64,000 nucleotides of DNA from Prochlorococcus sp. MIT 1341 (GCF_034092415.1 NZ_CP139304.1:790001-854000); one strand, 5' to 3'; positions 28,608 to 39,665 are shown, numbered from the stretch's first letter. Numbers and translations are program-made. The notes: generated by a model not told the origin, from the sequence alone.

Positions 28608-29966
28608 TTAAGTGAAGCCATAATTATGACTTATTGCTTTTGCTTTGACTCTTACAAATCTATGAGAGTCCTGCAGACAATACTTTAAATATTTACCAGC
28701 TTGCCTAAAAGAATGATCTTTAAGGCTTGTCTCTAAGGCCATTAAAGTAGCATATCTTGAAACCCAGTAAGGTGTTTTTTCATGATCTAACCACCTTGAA
28801 AGGTTTTCATGTAACATGTCAGGCCTATACAAAGTTAGAGTCAGAATTGATATCGGCCTGAACTTCATATAATCAGGCCAACTATTGCCCAATGAAAAAA
28901 GCAATAGATTTTGAATTCTTTGATAACCATCCCTACTCCAGCCTGACTTTAAGTTAAATAACTGCACAAAGAAATATATGGCACCATAATCTTTATAAAT
29001 TTTATCCCAAACATCATCTAGTAATGGCTCTAACTCCTTTGTCTCCCTATTAAGTAAAGTTTTAAGAGCCAGGTAGCATCTGTTGAAGTCGGTGCCAAAT
29101 AACTCTTTAACAAGAAAGCTATTTTTGGGTTCGCTTGCGTATTTAGTGAGAACATCTATTTCTTTAGGGTGGTCAGTTATGAGTTTATCCAAGACATGAG
29201 TCAATTCCATTTGGCCTTTTTTTAAAATGTCTTTGGGCCATAGCAAATTAATTGCCTGAAGGCGAAAGGATGGCGAAACAGGTGCTCTTAAAAGGATTCC
29301 TAGTTGATTAAAATCTTTCGAATCAACAATGTCATGAAAAGCGCAGTGCCGATCATTTTGATTATCAACTCTTAAATGGTCATGTAATTCTAGAATATGT
29401 TCCCTTTGCCCAAACAAAGAGGACATAGCTGAAATTGAAGCGCCACGAATACCTATTGGAGTGGAAGGATCTTCAATAAAGGCTTTTATCTTGTCCAAAA
29501 CTCTTTGATCACCTAAAGCAGAGATACTCTTAATAAGAGATCTTCTATGCTGGATAGGGTCATCCAAAAGTAGAATTAACCTTTTTATCAAGTCAACATC
29601 TTTGCACTTAAGTGACTGCAATGCCCAAGCAGCAGTCTCAACGAGGTAAGGGTCGCTACTATTAAGACAATTCCCTATGCTTGGGATTGCACGTACACAA
29701 CCCAATTTTGCGAGGGTATCAACTGCCTTCCTCCTCCCAAGCACAACAGATTGCTCTAAACTTTTAGATTCAACTAAATCAATTAAAGCCTCTTCCGTTT
29801 TCAGGCCTGGGTATCTAGCTAAGTGAAATGCTGCTTTATAATAATCGCTAGACATTTTCAACTCATTTGCTGGTCTAGATAGTATTTCCAATGCCTGTTG
29901 ATGAGTCAGAGGAGGCAAATTGTCAAAAGGACTGTTTCTCAATGGGTTATGTAATTCAGAGGTCAA
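28608..29966 (-). CDS. cpeY: HEAT-repeat bilin lyase CpeY
   Basis: 452 residues, all-helical with HEAT/PBS-lyase repeats through most of its length (for example SLEQSVVLGRRKAVDTLAKLGCVRAIPSIGNCL and DPYLVETAAWALQSL). The N terminus FDNLPPLTHQQALEILSRP and overall length match CpeY. With CpeZ, CpeY attaches phycoerythrobilin to alpha Cys-82. It is on the strand opposite to cpeT, tail to tail with a 33-bp gap, and divergent from the CpeF-like gene. Confidence 0.88.
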   Translation of the reverse strand: MTSELHNPLRNSPFDNLPPLTHQQALEILSRPANELKMSSDYYKAAFHLARYPGLKTEEALIDLVESKSLEQSVVLGRRKAVDTLAKLGCVRAIPSIGNCLNSSDPYLVETAAWALQSLKCKDVDLIKRLILLLDDPIQHRRSLIKSISALGDQRVLDKIKAFIEDPSTPIGIRGASISAMSSLFGQREHILELHDHLRVDNQNDRHCAFHDIVDSKDFNQLGILLRAPVSPSFRLQAINLLWPKDILKKGQMELTHVLDKLITDHPKEIDVLTKYASEPKNSFLVKELFGTDFNRCYLALKTLLNRETKELEPLLDDVWDKIYKDYGAIYFFVQLFNLKSGWSRDGYQRIQNLLLFSLGNSWPDYMKFRPISILTLTLYRPDMLHENLSRWLDHEKTPYWVSRYATLMALETSLKDHSFRQAGKYLKYCLQDSHRFVRVKAKAISHNYGFT

Positions 29967-30156
29967 TATTTATATTTCTAAGTAGCTTAGCTAAAGCCAA
30001 CACAGAAAGATAATCTACAAATGCAGATGAAAAGGTTTTAAAATTATTAATTACATCAAATTCACCAACTCTTTTCCATCTTAACAGTAACATTTAAGGG
30101 ATCCAAAGCAAAAGCTTACAATAAGCTAATTATTTGTCCTAAGTACCTATCTTGCT

Positions 30157-31026
30157 GTGACCATTGAAAAAGAATTACTTAGCACTTCTGAAGCTGACAA
30201 ATTAGCAGCAGAGTTGAAAGTAATTCTAAGAAATGGAGAAAAGCCAAAAAATGATCCTGATAGTATCAACAAAATGGTTGCTGGCCTGGGAGACCCAAGA
30301 GGCCTTATTCGACGTACCTTTGCTGAGGCTCTAGGAGTCACTGGTTCATTTGCTACTCCAGCACTAAGAGAAGCATTAATTCACAACAAAAATGTAACCA
30401 TCAGAAGGGCAGCCGCAAAAGCCTTGAAATTAGTGGCAGATCCGAGCGCATTGCCTGATCTTTTGAAAGCTCTAATAACTGACGAAGACCCTGTTGTACA
30501 AGGCTCATCTGTAGGGGCAATAGCAATCTTCGGAGAAAAAGCTATAGATCTTTTGCAAGTAGTGCTTCTTGATCCAAAAAGCAGTGCTATGCAAAAGGGA
30601 TTGGCAACCTGGGGCATAGCATTTGCAGGAGCCGAAGCCCCAGAAGCAATAAAAAATGCTTCGAAGTCAAAGCATGAGGCAATTCGTGCAGCAGCAATAG
30701 CTGCTTTGGGGGGGCAAATCCAATCCTTGGAAGATGAAGAGGCTAAAAAGATCCTCATTCAAGCTATAGATGACAAATCCAGTAAAGTAAGAGCAGAAGC
30801 AACAGCCCTCATAGGGGGCTTAGAAAGTGCCAAATGGGCTGAATCAAAGCTAAAAGCCAAACTGAACGATAAAAGTGCTCAAGTACGAAAAAACTCTGCT
30901 CTTTCACTTATGAAATTGCAATCAAAAAACTCACTAGAAGAAATAAAACTTAGAAAAATGCTTGAAAAGGATCCTCAAGTTTTAAAAGTGTTAGAGCTTG
31001 CAATAAAGCATTTAAAAGAAAACTAA
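30157..31026 (+). CDS. HEAT-repeat bilin lyase, CpeF/MpeU/MpeV type
   Basis: 289 residues, helical repeats throughout: GDPRGLIRRTFAEALGVTGS, NVTIRRAAAKALKLVADPSALPDLLKALIT, DPVVQGSSVGAIAIFGEKAIDLL. The length and the start (ELLSTSEADKLAAELK) fit the CpeF/MpeU/MpeV group. CpeF in other cyanobacteria serves the doubly linked bilin at beta Cys-50/61; both cysteines are present in this cpeB product. GTG start at 30157. I cannot separate CpeF from MpeU by eye. Confidence 0.82.
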   Translation: MTIEKELLSTSEADKLAAELKVILRNGEKPKNDPDSINKMVAGLGDPRGLIRRTFAEALGVTGSFATPALREALIHNKNVTIRRAAAKALKLVADPSALPDLLKALITDEDPVVQGSSVGAIAIFGEKAIDLLQVVLLDPKSSAMQKGLATWGIAFAGAEAPEAIKNASKSKHEAIRAAAIAALGGQIQSLEDEEAKKILIQAIDDKSSKVRAEATALIGGLESAKWAESKLKAKLNDKSAQVRKNSALSLMKLQSKNSLEEIKLRKMLEKDPQVLKVLELAIKHLKEN

Positions 31027-31072
31027 TTCCTTTAAATTTATCGTTATAATATTAGCTAGAGATTTAAAAGTT

Positions 31073-31681
31073 TCACTTAAGGTTTTCAAGGGATACATTA
31101 AGACAAGATCTAACAATTGGGTCAAGGTTCTTTTCTAAAAAAAGTGCTTGCAAAGGTTCTTCAACGAGTTGAGCTTCCATCTCACCAAGTGCCATGATTG
31201 CAGCAGAAGACTTAAGAAGATTTTCATCCCTTGCACAATCCAAAAGGATTGGCAAGCCTTGCTCTCCAAGAAGTTTCAATAGAGGAATAACTGTTAATAT
31301 CAACTCAGGTATTTCTTCATTTAAAGATAATTCAATCACCTTTATCGCCTCCTTAGGGAAGGGTAGGTTCTTAGCATTAATAGCCACCCTTACAAAGGTC
31401 TTCATACAACTAACTAAAACATTCTTGTTTTTTGCTTGTCGATAAATGACTACTAAAGGGTGCAAAACTTCCTTTCCATAAAAGCCTAGTGCTTTTACAA
31501 CCTTTCTCCTAATTAGCAAATCATCATCATCTAGTCTCTTCAGTAATATGTCCATAGATTCTTCAGGCCAGTACCTTTGCATATTCACATATGCATTCTT
31601 ATTTATATTTGGATTCGGATGATCAAAATCCTTGAATAAAGATTCAAGGCTCGGCTTTTCATAATCTTCTTTTTTGCACAT
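31073..31681 (-). CDS. cpeZ: HEAT-repeat bilin lyase partner CpeZ
   Basis: 202 residues with several HEAT-like repeats (PNINKNAYVNMQRYWPEESMDILLKRLDDDDLLIRRKVVKALGFYG). Size and start fit CpeZ, which acts with CpeY and as a chaperone for phycoerythrin subunits. Located downstream of cpeBA on the same strand, 94 bp after the cpeA stop, so possibly cotranscribed. Confidence 0.87.
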   Translation of the reverse strand: MCKKEDYEKPSLESLFKDFDHPNPNINKNAYVNMQRYWPEESMDILLKRLDDDDLLIRRKVVKALGFYGKEVLHPLVVIYRQAKNKNVLVSCMKTFVRVAINAKNLPFPKEAIKVIELSLNEEIPELILTVIPLLKLLGEQGLPILLDCARDENLLKSSAAIMALGEMEAQLVEEPLQALFLEKNLDPIVRSCLNVSLENLK

Positions 31682-31775
31682 ACTGGACTGATTGCAAGCA
31701 AGAATCAGGAATTCACTGCATTAGAGTTTTGTTCAAGATGGCTGCTAAGAGAAGAAGTCCTTAAACAAAGGGCTC

Positions 31776-32246
<471 letters not shown>

Positions 32247-32316
32247 TTACCTTCTCTTTTAAGAAAAAAGTGATTTTTGGGAGTGGGAGGATTGATGCCC
32301 AGCTCAATAGAGCTAA

Positions 32317-32865
<549 letters not shown>

Positions 32866-33322
32866 TTATATGGAAGACAAACAGTTGGCAGAAATCATTT
32901 TGTCAGCTATTACCCCGGCATCGACTCCACTAGTCTCAACAAAGCACCACCAGGCCCTAAATACTGAGGTAGTTGCCTCTTTAAGGGATGATTAGCTGGG
33001 TCAATGAGGGAATCGTTAGCTGTATAAATAGATAGCCAACCTCGTAAACCTAATCCTTCTAGGAAGACCGTAAGTGGATATCACCAGCCACCGCAATGGT
33101 TCGTAACCAAGGGGCCTTGCGGCAGCACCTCCCCCCTACCCATAGCCTCATAAATGCCATAAGAGCTTGCTAACAAAGAAAATTGAACAATCAATAATTA
33201 GAATTCGAAAAATCAGGCAAATCCAAGCATTAAGCTCAACTATCCCAGATTGAAAAACCTAAAAGCCTTACGGCTCATAATGTTCAGGAACTACTCCTAA
33301 AAAGTTTAAGAATCAAGTAACT
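32866..33322. other. cpeB upstream region without a gene
   Basis: 457 bp between the divergent cpeB and the small gene at 33323. It must hold the cpeBA promoter on the minus strand. I cannot place a convincing -10/-35 pair. It holds a structured element at 33091-33122 within a locally GC-rich stretch (about 33060-33150), which looks more like a transcribed RNA than promoter DNA. Confidence 0.5.
33091..33122 (+). ncRNA. possible structured RNA element
   Basis: CCGCAA-TGGTT-CGT-AACCA-AGGGGCC-TTGCGG: an outer 6-bp stem (CCGCAA/TTGCGG) encloses an inner 5-bp stem (TGGTT/AACCA) with a 3-base loop, and AGGGGCC forms a one-sided bulge. The surrounding bases are also GC-rich compared with the genome. 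The orientation is not known, since the structure forms on either strand. It matches no riboswitch that I recognise. Confidence 0.35.
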
Positions 33323-33535
33323 ATGGCTTCTCCAACATCCAGCGAGTTAAAGGAATCTATCAAAGAGCTTTCAGAATACAGACAAAGGCTTGCTGAAGAA
33401 ATAACAGGAATCGCTAAGAAGCTAAAAATGCCTCCAAAAAAAATTGACAAAATCGTTAAAGATCATCCCGAGTTAACCCAAATAAGCAGGGTGATTTTAC
33501 AACTGAAAGCACAACTAAATGCTCTCGAAATCTAG
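33323..33535 (+). CDS. small helical hypothetical protein
   Basis: 70 residues, soluble and highly charged: LKESIKELSEYRQRLAEEITGIAKKLKMPPKKIDKIVKDHPELTQISRVILQLKAQLNALEI. Two amphipathic helices around a KMPPKK turn suggest a helical hairpin. No motif for function. Clear ATG start and uninterrupted frame; it has the look of a conserved small protein of picocyanobacteria. Confidence 0.7.
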   Translation: MASPTSSELKESIKELSEYRQRLAEEITGIAKKLKMPPKKIDKIVKDHPELTQISRVILQLKAQLNALEI

Positions 33536-33701
33536 TGTTAAATATGCAGTAAAGCTCCCTAAGTGAAATTCAGATCATTTCTAGTGGCAAAGTCATTCAC
33601 ATTTAAAGGTTTTATTTACTAGAGGCTCAGTCTCATGTACATTAATAATTGTAAGCAATATAGTTAAATCATAGCTATTAACAAGAAAGCTTCATCTATC
33701 A

Positions 33702-34781
33702 GTGCGACAAATTTCTTTTCTGGTTCCAGGTACTACAAAAAAATTCCACGGTGGTGGACTCAATGTAGAACTACAAGCTTCAAGGGTACTCCAAAAAAAG
33801 TTCCCAAATAAAGTAGTCACCTATCGGCAACGTGAAAAAGCGTACCCCTTCTTTGAAGATGAATTAGATAAAGAAGGCTCAAAAACGTCAACCCTTTGGA
33901 TTATTTCTTGGGGTTATGACATCCCAGAATTGTTAAGGAAGCTACACGGCAGGGCAATTGCATATCATGCACATAGTACCGGCTACAACTTCCATTTACC
34001 TCGAAGCATTCCTATTTTAGCCGTAAGCAAAAATACACTTGGATACTGGGGAGCCAAAGCACCTAGCAACCCATTATTTCTTGTCCAGAATTCGCTGGAG
34101 CCCCATTGGCTCAAATATGGCAACCGAATAAATAGCCATGCATCAGACCCTGGAGTCGCATCGGATAGAAGAATCGATGTTCTAGTTCAGACGAAGAAAA
34201 ATAGCGCTTATGTAATCAATGAACTCGTTCCCGCTCTTAAAAGAAAAGGAATAAAAGTATACCTTCAATCTGAATGGATAAAAGATATCGTTGGTTTATA
34301 TAATAACTCCAAAGTCATACTTTATGACTCCTCAGAGTACTGGAATTTAGCTGGACTTTCTGAAGGTTTTGGACTCACTCCTCTTGAAGCTATTTCCTGT
34401 GGTTGTATTGTTTTTAGTAGCCTTAACCATGGGTTATCAGACGTTCTTATTCCAGGGAGAGTTGGCTATCAGCTAGGTTCCAATACTCTAGGAATGGATG
34501 TTCAAAGAATTTGCGCAGCAGTAAAAAATCCAAATGATTGGGTGACTAGAGAAGAAGACCTACAGGTGTTAATGAAAACACATAATGAAGAAGAGCTTCT
34601 AAAGAACTGGAGTATAGCTCTAAAAAGTATTAACCAGCATTGGGATAATCAAACGATCTATCATTATCACCCCTTATATAGAAGTAATAGGAACCTAAAT
34701 ATCTTAACTTTGGTCAAAAAAATTTCAATTAAATACCTAAGAAAGATAAGAATGTTTATTCGTTACCTTTTAGCCTTCTAA
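33702..34781 (+). CDS. glycosyltransferase, GT4-like (GT-B fold)
   Basis: 359 residues. The N-terminal domain opens with ISFLVPGTTKKFHGGGLNVELQASRVL, a donor-side Gly-rich loop. The C-terminal Rossmann part holds SEGFGLTPLEAISCGCIVFSSLNHG near residue 225, the E-x7-E motif of retaining GT4-type enzymes. The C terminus is basic with a hydrophobic end (IRMFIRYLLAF). GTG start at 33702. Its 3' end overlaps that of the convergent glycosyltransferase by 12 bases. Substrate unknown; surface polysaccharide or lipid glycosylation is likely. Confidence 0.8.
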   Translation: MRQISFLVPGTTKKFHGGGLNVELQASRVLQKKFPNKVVTYRQREKAYPFFEDELDKEGSKTSTLWIISWGYDIPELLRKLHGRAIAYHAHSTGYNFHLPRSIPILAVSKNTLGYWGAKAPSNPLFLVQNSLEPHWLKYGNRINSHASDPGVASDRRIDVLVQTKKNSAYVINELVPALKRKGIKVYLQSEWIKDIVGLYNNSKVILYDSSEYWNLAGLSEGFGLTPLEAISCGCIVFSSLNHGLSDVLIPGRVGYQLGSNTLGMDVQRICAAVKNPNDWVTREEDLQVLMKTHNEEELLKNWSIALKSINQHWDNQTIYHYHPLYRSNRNLNILTLVKKISIKYLRKIRMFIRYLLAF

Positions 34782-35837
34782 GCATTGAAGAACATCCTCA
34801 ACTATCCTTGCTGATCTATCCCATCTATAAAGAGATAATCTATCTTCACCATTAGCAACTAGCTTGTTCCTCAAAGAGGAATCTAGAAGAATATCCCGCA
34901 TAGCAGAAGAAATTTCGTCGATCTTAAAAGGATTTACCAATAATCCTGCATTACCAACCACTTCTGGCAATGCACCTGCATCAGAAGCTATTACTGGTGT
35001 GTGGCAAGCCATAGCTTCTAGTGCTGGCAATCCAAATCCTTCCCAAAAACTTGCTATCAAAAGAGCTTGACAACTATTTAAAAGCCTAAGTCTTTCCTCA
35101 TCACTAACCCAAGGCAACCACCTACATCGACTAGAAAGACCTAAATCCTCGGAACATTTTTTCAACTTAGGGGTATAACGCCTATCATGAGGGCCTACGA
35201 ACCAGACCTCTATTTCTTTATTTTTAATCCTTGAAAGTGCTTTAAGGACCCTTAAGATATTTTTATGAGGATTATGTCTTCCTAAAACTAAAAAAAAGGG
35301 TTTTCTTTTTAGTTTTAAATGCCTTAGATTTAGCTTATTAAAGCCTAAAGGAATTGTTATCAACTTCCTAATGGGTACACCTAAAAACCTATTAATCTCT
35401 CTTGCCGTAGCTTCGGAATTACATAAAACCTTACTGGCTGAATGAAGCACAAGCGGAACATAACTCGCAGTGTATAAAAGCAATGGATTTACTCGCGGAT
35501 AACGTAGAGGTAATAAATCATGCGCTATTACAACTGAGCGCGTTCCCTTCAACAAAGGAGCTTCAGGCAATGGTGAAAGCAATATTGGCGAACCATTTTT
35601 CCGAAGGATTTCCGGCAATTTGGTTTGAGTCCAAATCAAACGTCTTATATGTGCTCTCATTCCCAGCTCAGGCATTAGATCATTTCTGATAGGGATACTC
35701 CCAGGACGTGAGCCTCCAAGAGGGTCGAGAAGGGGAACCATTTCTGGATCCAGTTCTCCAACTAAATCTCGCGCCACAACACCTATCCCAGTAGGGCATC
35801 TCCCGAGATAGCTCCCATTAAAAAGTGCTAATGACAC
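34770..35837 (-). CDS. glycosyltransferase family 4
   Basis: 355 residues. N-terminal part MSLALFNGSYLGRCPTGIGVVARDLV is typical of GT4 enzymes that begin with a small glycine loop. The nucleotide-sugar side shows FFLVLGRHNPHKNILRVLKAL near 190 and FWEGFGLPALEAMACHTPVIASDAGALPEVVG near 265, the E-x7-E motif. Convergent with, and overlapping, the gene at 33702. The two form an isolated pair between the phycoerythrin cluster and the helicase. Confidence 0.88.
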   Translation of the reverse strand: MSLALFNGSYLGRCPTGIGVVARDLVGELDPEMVPLLDPLGGSRPGSIPIRNDLMPELGMRAHIRRLIWTQTKLPEILRKNGSPILLSPLPEAPLLKGTRSVVIAHDLLPLRYPRVNPLLLYTASYVPLVLHSASKVLCNSEATAREINRFLGVPIRKLITIPLGFNKLNLRHLKLKRKPFFLVLGRHNPHKNILRVLKALSRIKNKEIEVWFVGPHDRRYTPKLKKCSEDLGLSSRCRWLPWVSDEERLRLLNSCQALLIASFWEGFGLPALEAMACHTPVIASDAGALPEVVGNAGLLVNPFKIDEISSAMRDILLDSSLRNKLVANGEDRLSLYRWDRSARIVEDVLQCLEG

Positions 35838-35937
35838 TTGAAGACTTCAGAAAGAATCCGCAACACTTAGTCTGACAAAATTTGGAGTAAGGCTAAGTAT
35901 TCAAGAAGTTTTTACCGAGCGGAGATATCCTTCATCG

Positions 35938-38352
35938 ATGACCTTTATGGATGGCTTAAACAGTGCTCAACAACAAGCAGTGGATCACGTAGAGGGTCCA
36001 CTGCTTGTTGTTGCTGGTGCAGGTAGTGGCAAGACAAGAGCTCTAACGCATCGAATTGCACATCTAATAAGCCACCACTGTGTTGATCCAAGCAACATCC
36101 TGGCAGTCACCTTTACCAACAAGGCTGCTCGAGAAATGAAAGAGAGACTTGAGATACTGCTAGCCAAAAAGGTAGCTTTTGATCAATATGCTCAGCCATT
36201 CAGCACTCTGGAGATGGGGCAACAAAGAGACCTAAGGACAAGAATTTATCGTGAAATAACTAAAGATTTATGGATTGGCACTTTTCATGCTCTTTTTTCT
36301 CGCTTGCTAAGGTTTGACATTGATAAATTAGAAGATAGTGACGGACTTAAATGGACCAGACAGTTTTCGATCTATGACGACAAGGATTCTCAAAACCTAA
36401 TTAAAGAGATTATTACTCAGGATTTGCAATTAGACCCAAAAAGGTTTGAGCCTAAAAAAATTAAGTGGGTAATTGGTAATGCAAAGAATCAGGGTTGGTC
36501 GCCAGATAGGCTTGAGACAGAAAGCGAAGGCCATCGAGGGAAAATTGTCACCGAAATCTATAGGCTTTATCGCAAGGCGCTAGCAGCAAATAATGCTCTT
36601 GATTTTGACGACCTTCTTTTACTTCCTGTACAGTTACTTCAACAAAATGATCAGATAAGAACTTATTGGCATACAAGATTTAAGCATCTATTAGTAGATG
36701 AATACCAAGATACAAATCGAACACAATATGAACTTATAAGGCTTCTTAGTACAAACAATACTTTACCAGAGACCTACAGGAACTGGAGCAATCGCTCTAT
36801 CTTTGTAGTCGGAGATGCTGACCAAAGCATTTACAGCTTTCGAGCTGCAGACTTCACAATCCTAATGGACTTTCAGAAAGACTTTGGCGATAGTCAGCCA
36901 GATTCAGTTACGAAAACAATGGTTAAATTAGAAGAGAATTATCGCTCAACTGCAACAATCTTAGATGCTGCAAATGCATTGATTAGCAATAATACAGAAC
37001 GGATAGACAAAGTACTAAGAGCAACGCGCGGAGAAGGAGACCTGATAAGCATAACTAGATGTGATGATGAGATTGCAGAAGGTGAAGCAGTAATCCATAG
37101 GTTAAAAATTCTTCAATCAAATCACCCCCAGTTGAACTGGAGAGACATGACTATCCTTTATCGAACAAATGCACAATCACGCTCCATAGAGGAATCTTTA
37201 GTTCGCTGGAGCATCCCATATGTAGTCGTCGGAGGGCTGCGTTTTTACGACAGAAGAGAAATTAAAGACATCCTTGCATATTTAAAACTGCTAATAAATC
37301 CTTCAGATACGATTAGCTTGATACGTGTGATCAATACACCAAGAAGAGGAATTGGCAAAACAACTATTCAAAGATTAACTGATGCTGCGAATCAACTATC
37401 AATACCACTTTGGGATATTGTAAGTGACCCTGAAGCAGTAAGATCTTTAGGAGGAAGGTCAGCCAAAAGTCTATTACAGTTCTGCGAGTTAATTAATTCT
37501 CTAAAACAACAAATTCATATATTAAAAACTCATGAGCTGATTCAATATACAATTGAGCAAAGTGGTTATTTAAGCGAACTTATCGCAGAGGCAACAGAAG
37601 AATCTGAAGAAAGAAGACGAAATCTACAAGAATTAATCAACGCTGCTATTCAGCATCAAGAAGAAAATGACGAAGCAACAATTGAAAGCTTCCTTGCTTC
37701 AGCTGCACTTTCTAGCGATGCCGATGACAAAGATATTGCAAGTGATCGTGTCACCCTAATGACATTACATAGTAGTAAAGGATTGGAATTTCCTGTTGTA
37801 TCCATTGTGGGCATGGAACAAGGCCTTTTCCCAAGTTATCGCTCTTTGGACAACCCCTCATCACTAGAAGAGGAAAGAAGACTTTGTTACGTGGGAATAA
37901 CAAGAGCGAAGGAGAAATTGTTCCTTTTTCATGCATCTGAAAGACGCCTATGGGGAGGGATGAGAGAGCCAGCTGTTCCCTCTTTATTTCTATCGGAGCT
38001 TCCTGAAAGTCTCTTAAAAGGTGATTTACCACAAAGCGGAGGCGCTTCTCTCCGAAGAGGTAATCGATTGGAAAGGTTAACAAGAGTTGATCGCAAAGAA
38101 AATTTGCAAGCCCTTTCGGATGGGGTGGGGAGTACACCCTTGAATGCTGTACGAAAAGTTCATTCAGGACCATCCCCTGGGAAGTCATGGGAAGTAGGTG
38201 ATCGAGTTATACATTCGAGTTTCGGTTTAGGCGAAATAACTCATACCTTTGGGAGTGGTCAAAAAACATCTATTGCAGTCAAATTCAAAGGCATGGGCCC
38301 AAAAATCCTCGATCCAAGGCTTGCACCAATACAACCCGCTGGCAACATTTAA
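35938..38352 (+). CDS. pcrA: UvrD/Rep/PcrA family DNA helicase
   Basis: 804 residues, usual size. Walker A AGAGSGKT is at 26-33, motif Ia AVTFTNKAAREMKER near 59, motif II LLVDEYQDTNRTQ near 253, motif III VVGDADQSIYSFRAAD near 287, motif IV LEENYRSTATIL near 330, motif V VTLMTLHSSKGLEFPVV near 605 and motif VI EEERRLCYVGITRAKEKL near 645. The C-terminal region has a PcrA/UvrD-type tail (GDRVIHSSFGLGEI). It is a superfamily 1A 3'-5' helicase for repair and replication restart. PcrA versus UvrD naming is loose in cyanobacteria. Confidence 0.94.
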   Translation: MTFMDGLNSAQQQAVDHVEGPLLVVAGAGSGKTRALTHRIAHLISHHCVDPSNILAVTFTNKAAREMKERLEILLAKKVAFDQYAQPFSTLEMGQQRDLRTRIYREITKDLWIGTFHALFSRLLRFDIDKLEDSDGLKWTRQFSIYDDKDSQNLIKEIITQDLQLDPKRFEPKKIKWVIGNAKNQGWSPDRLETESEGHRGKIVTEIYRLYRKALAANNALDFDDLLLLPVQLLQQNDQIRTYWHTRFKHLLVDEYQDTNRTQYELIRLLSTNNTLPETYRNWSNRSIFVVGDADQSIYSFRAADFTILMDFQKDFGDSQPDSVTKTMVKLEENYRSTATILDAANALISNNTERIDKVLRATRGEGDLISITRCDDEIAEGEAVIHRLKILQSNHPQLNWRDMTILYRTNAQSRSIEESLVRWSIPYVVVGGLRFYDRREIKDILAYLKLLINPSDTISLIRVINTPRRGIGKTTIQRLTDAANQLSIPLWDIVSDPEAVRSLGGRSAKSLLQFCELINSLKQQIHILKTHELIQYTIEQSGYLSELIAEATEESEERRRNLQELINAAIQHQEENDEATIESFLASAALSSDADDKDIASDRVTLMTLHSSKGLEFPVVSIVGMEQGLFPSYRSLDNPSSLEEERRLCYVGITRAKEKLFLFHASERRLWGGMREPAVPSLFLSELPESLLKGDLPQSGGASLRRGNRLERLTRVDRKENLQALSDGVGSTPLNAVRKVHSGPSPGKSWEVGDRVIHSSFGLGEITHTFGSGQKTSIAVKFKGMGPKILDPRLAPIQPAGNI

Positions 38353-38402
38353 GTAAATGTCTAAAAGCTCTTTGAGAATGCAACATACAGGTTTTTAAGT
38401 TC

Positions 38403-39665
38403 ATGACAAATACGAAGGCTCAATCACACTCTGAAGAAGACTTTCCAGACATGCCAAGTGACATAAGAAAAGTATTTATTCAAGCTGCAGTGGAAGCAAA
38501 TATCCAACGAATTGCATTAGTAGGTGGCGCAGTAAGAGATTGGCTCTTAAAAGACAAGATTCAGCTTGATTTCTCAAATAAAACCGATCTAGATATAGTT
38601 GTCGAGGGATCTGCTGAGGTTTTCGTCGCATCATTAGAAAAAAAATTAGATGCTAGTAGACTAAAAAATATAAAATCAAGCCACACATATGACTCTATTA
38701 AGCTCACAATCGATGAAACCATTATAGACATTTCTAGCTCTCGAGAGGAAACTTACTCTGCGCCAGGCGAAAACCCCATCGTTAAGCCTTGTTGCTTAGA
38801 AAAGGACCTACTTCGAAGAGACTTTAGTGTTAATGCAATAGCCATTGAACTATGCAAAAAGGAAATACTTAAGCTGGAAGGAAGCCTGGTGGATTTAAGC
38901 TCTAAAAAACTGAGCTTCCTACATAATAAAAGTGTAGAAGAAGACCCTACAAGAATCATTAGGGCCGCAAGATATGCCGCAAGATTGGGATTCACCTTAT
39001 CTGAAGATTCTCTAAATCAAATACGCTCTACATTGCAAAATTGGCCATGGCTTTGGGAGCTTGGAGACAACCCAAAGAATGCACCACCCGCTCTATCAAC
39101 ACGACTCAAAATGGAGCTAAATCTAATGTTCAAGAATGAGCCCTGGCAAGAAAGTTTAAACCAATTAAGGAGTTGGGGAGCCCTCAAGCTACTGGACGAG
39201 AAGTTAAATGATCTTGAAGAGTTAAATGATCAAATTGAATTAGGTAATACCCTAGGGCTTAATGAACTGACAATTCTCATAGCAAAATCAGGTGAATGCT
39301 TATTTATTGCAGAGCGTCTTTTTCTACCAGACAAACAATGTCGAATCCTACAAGAAAGTGTTGAACTTCAAGAACTTCTAAGTTCAAAAAAGATCTATAA
39401 CGAGTTTCATTCATGGTTACCTTCTATGTGGTGCAAAGTTGTTGAGGAGAGAAATCTCCTTCCTGACTCGATAGCTTTAACCGCTTGTTTAATGGTTCAA
39501 GCAAGAAGCTATCTATTAGATTGGTTGAGATATTGGCGAAAAGTCAAGCCAATGATATCTGCAGAGAAACTGCAAGACCAGGGCATAAAGAAAGGTCCAA
39601 AGCTAGGCGCCGAATTAAGGAGTCTCAGACTTAAGGAAGTAGACAGGATTTACGCTAGGAAATAA
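38403..39665 (+). CDS. tRNA nucleotidyltransferase / poly(A) polymerase family
   Basis: 420 residues. The nucleotidyltransferase head has RIALVGGAVRDWLL near residue 39 and the metal-binding DLDIVVEG near 62. RRDFSVNAIAIEL and EEDPTRIIRAARYAARLGFTLS lie near 140-200. These are the class II CCA-adding/poly(A) polymerase motifs. Because the tRNA genes here do not encode CCA, a CCA-adding role is expected; a polyadenylation role is the alternative. It begins 50 bp after the helicase gene. Confidence 0.9.
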   Translation: MTNTKAQSHSEEDFPDMPSDIRKVFIQAAVEANIQRIALVGGAVRDWLLKDKIQLDFSNKTDLDIVVEGSAEVFVASLEKKLDASRLKNIKSSHTYDSIKLTIDETIIDISSSREETYSAPGENPIVKPCCLEKDLLRRDFSVNAIAIELCKKEILKLEGSLVDLSSKKLSFLHNKSVEEDPTRIIRAARYAARLGFTLSEDSLNQIRSTLQNWPWLWELGDNPKNAPPALSTRLKMELNLMFKNEPWQESLNQLRSWGALKLLDEKLNDLEELNDQIELGNTLGLNELTILIAKSGECLFIAERLFLPDKQCRILQESVELQELLSSKKIYNEFHSWLPSMWCKVVEERNLLPDSIALTACLMVQARSYLLDWLRYWRKVKPMISAEKLQDQGIKKGPKLGAELRSLRLKEVDRIYARK

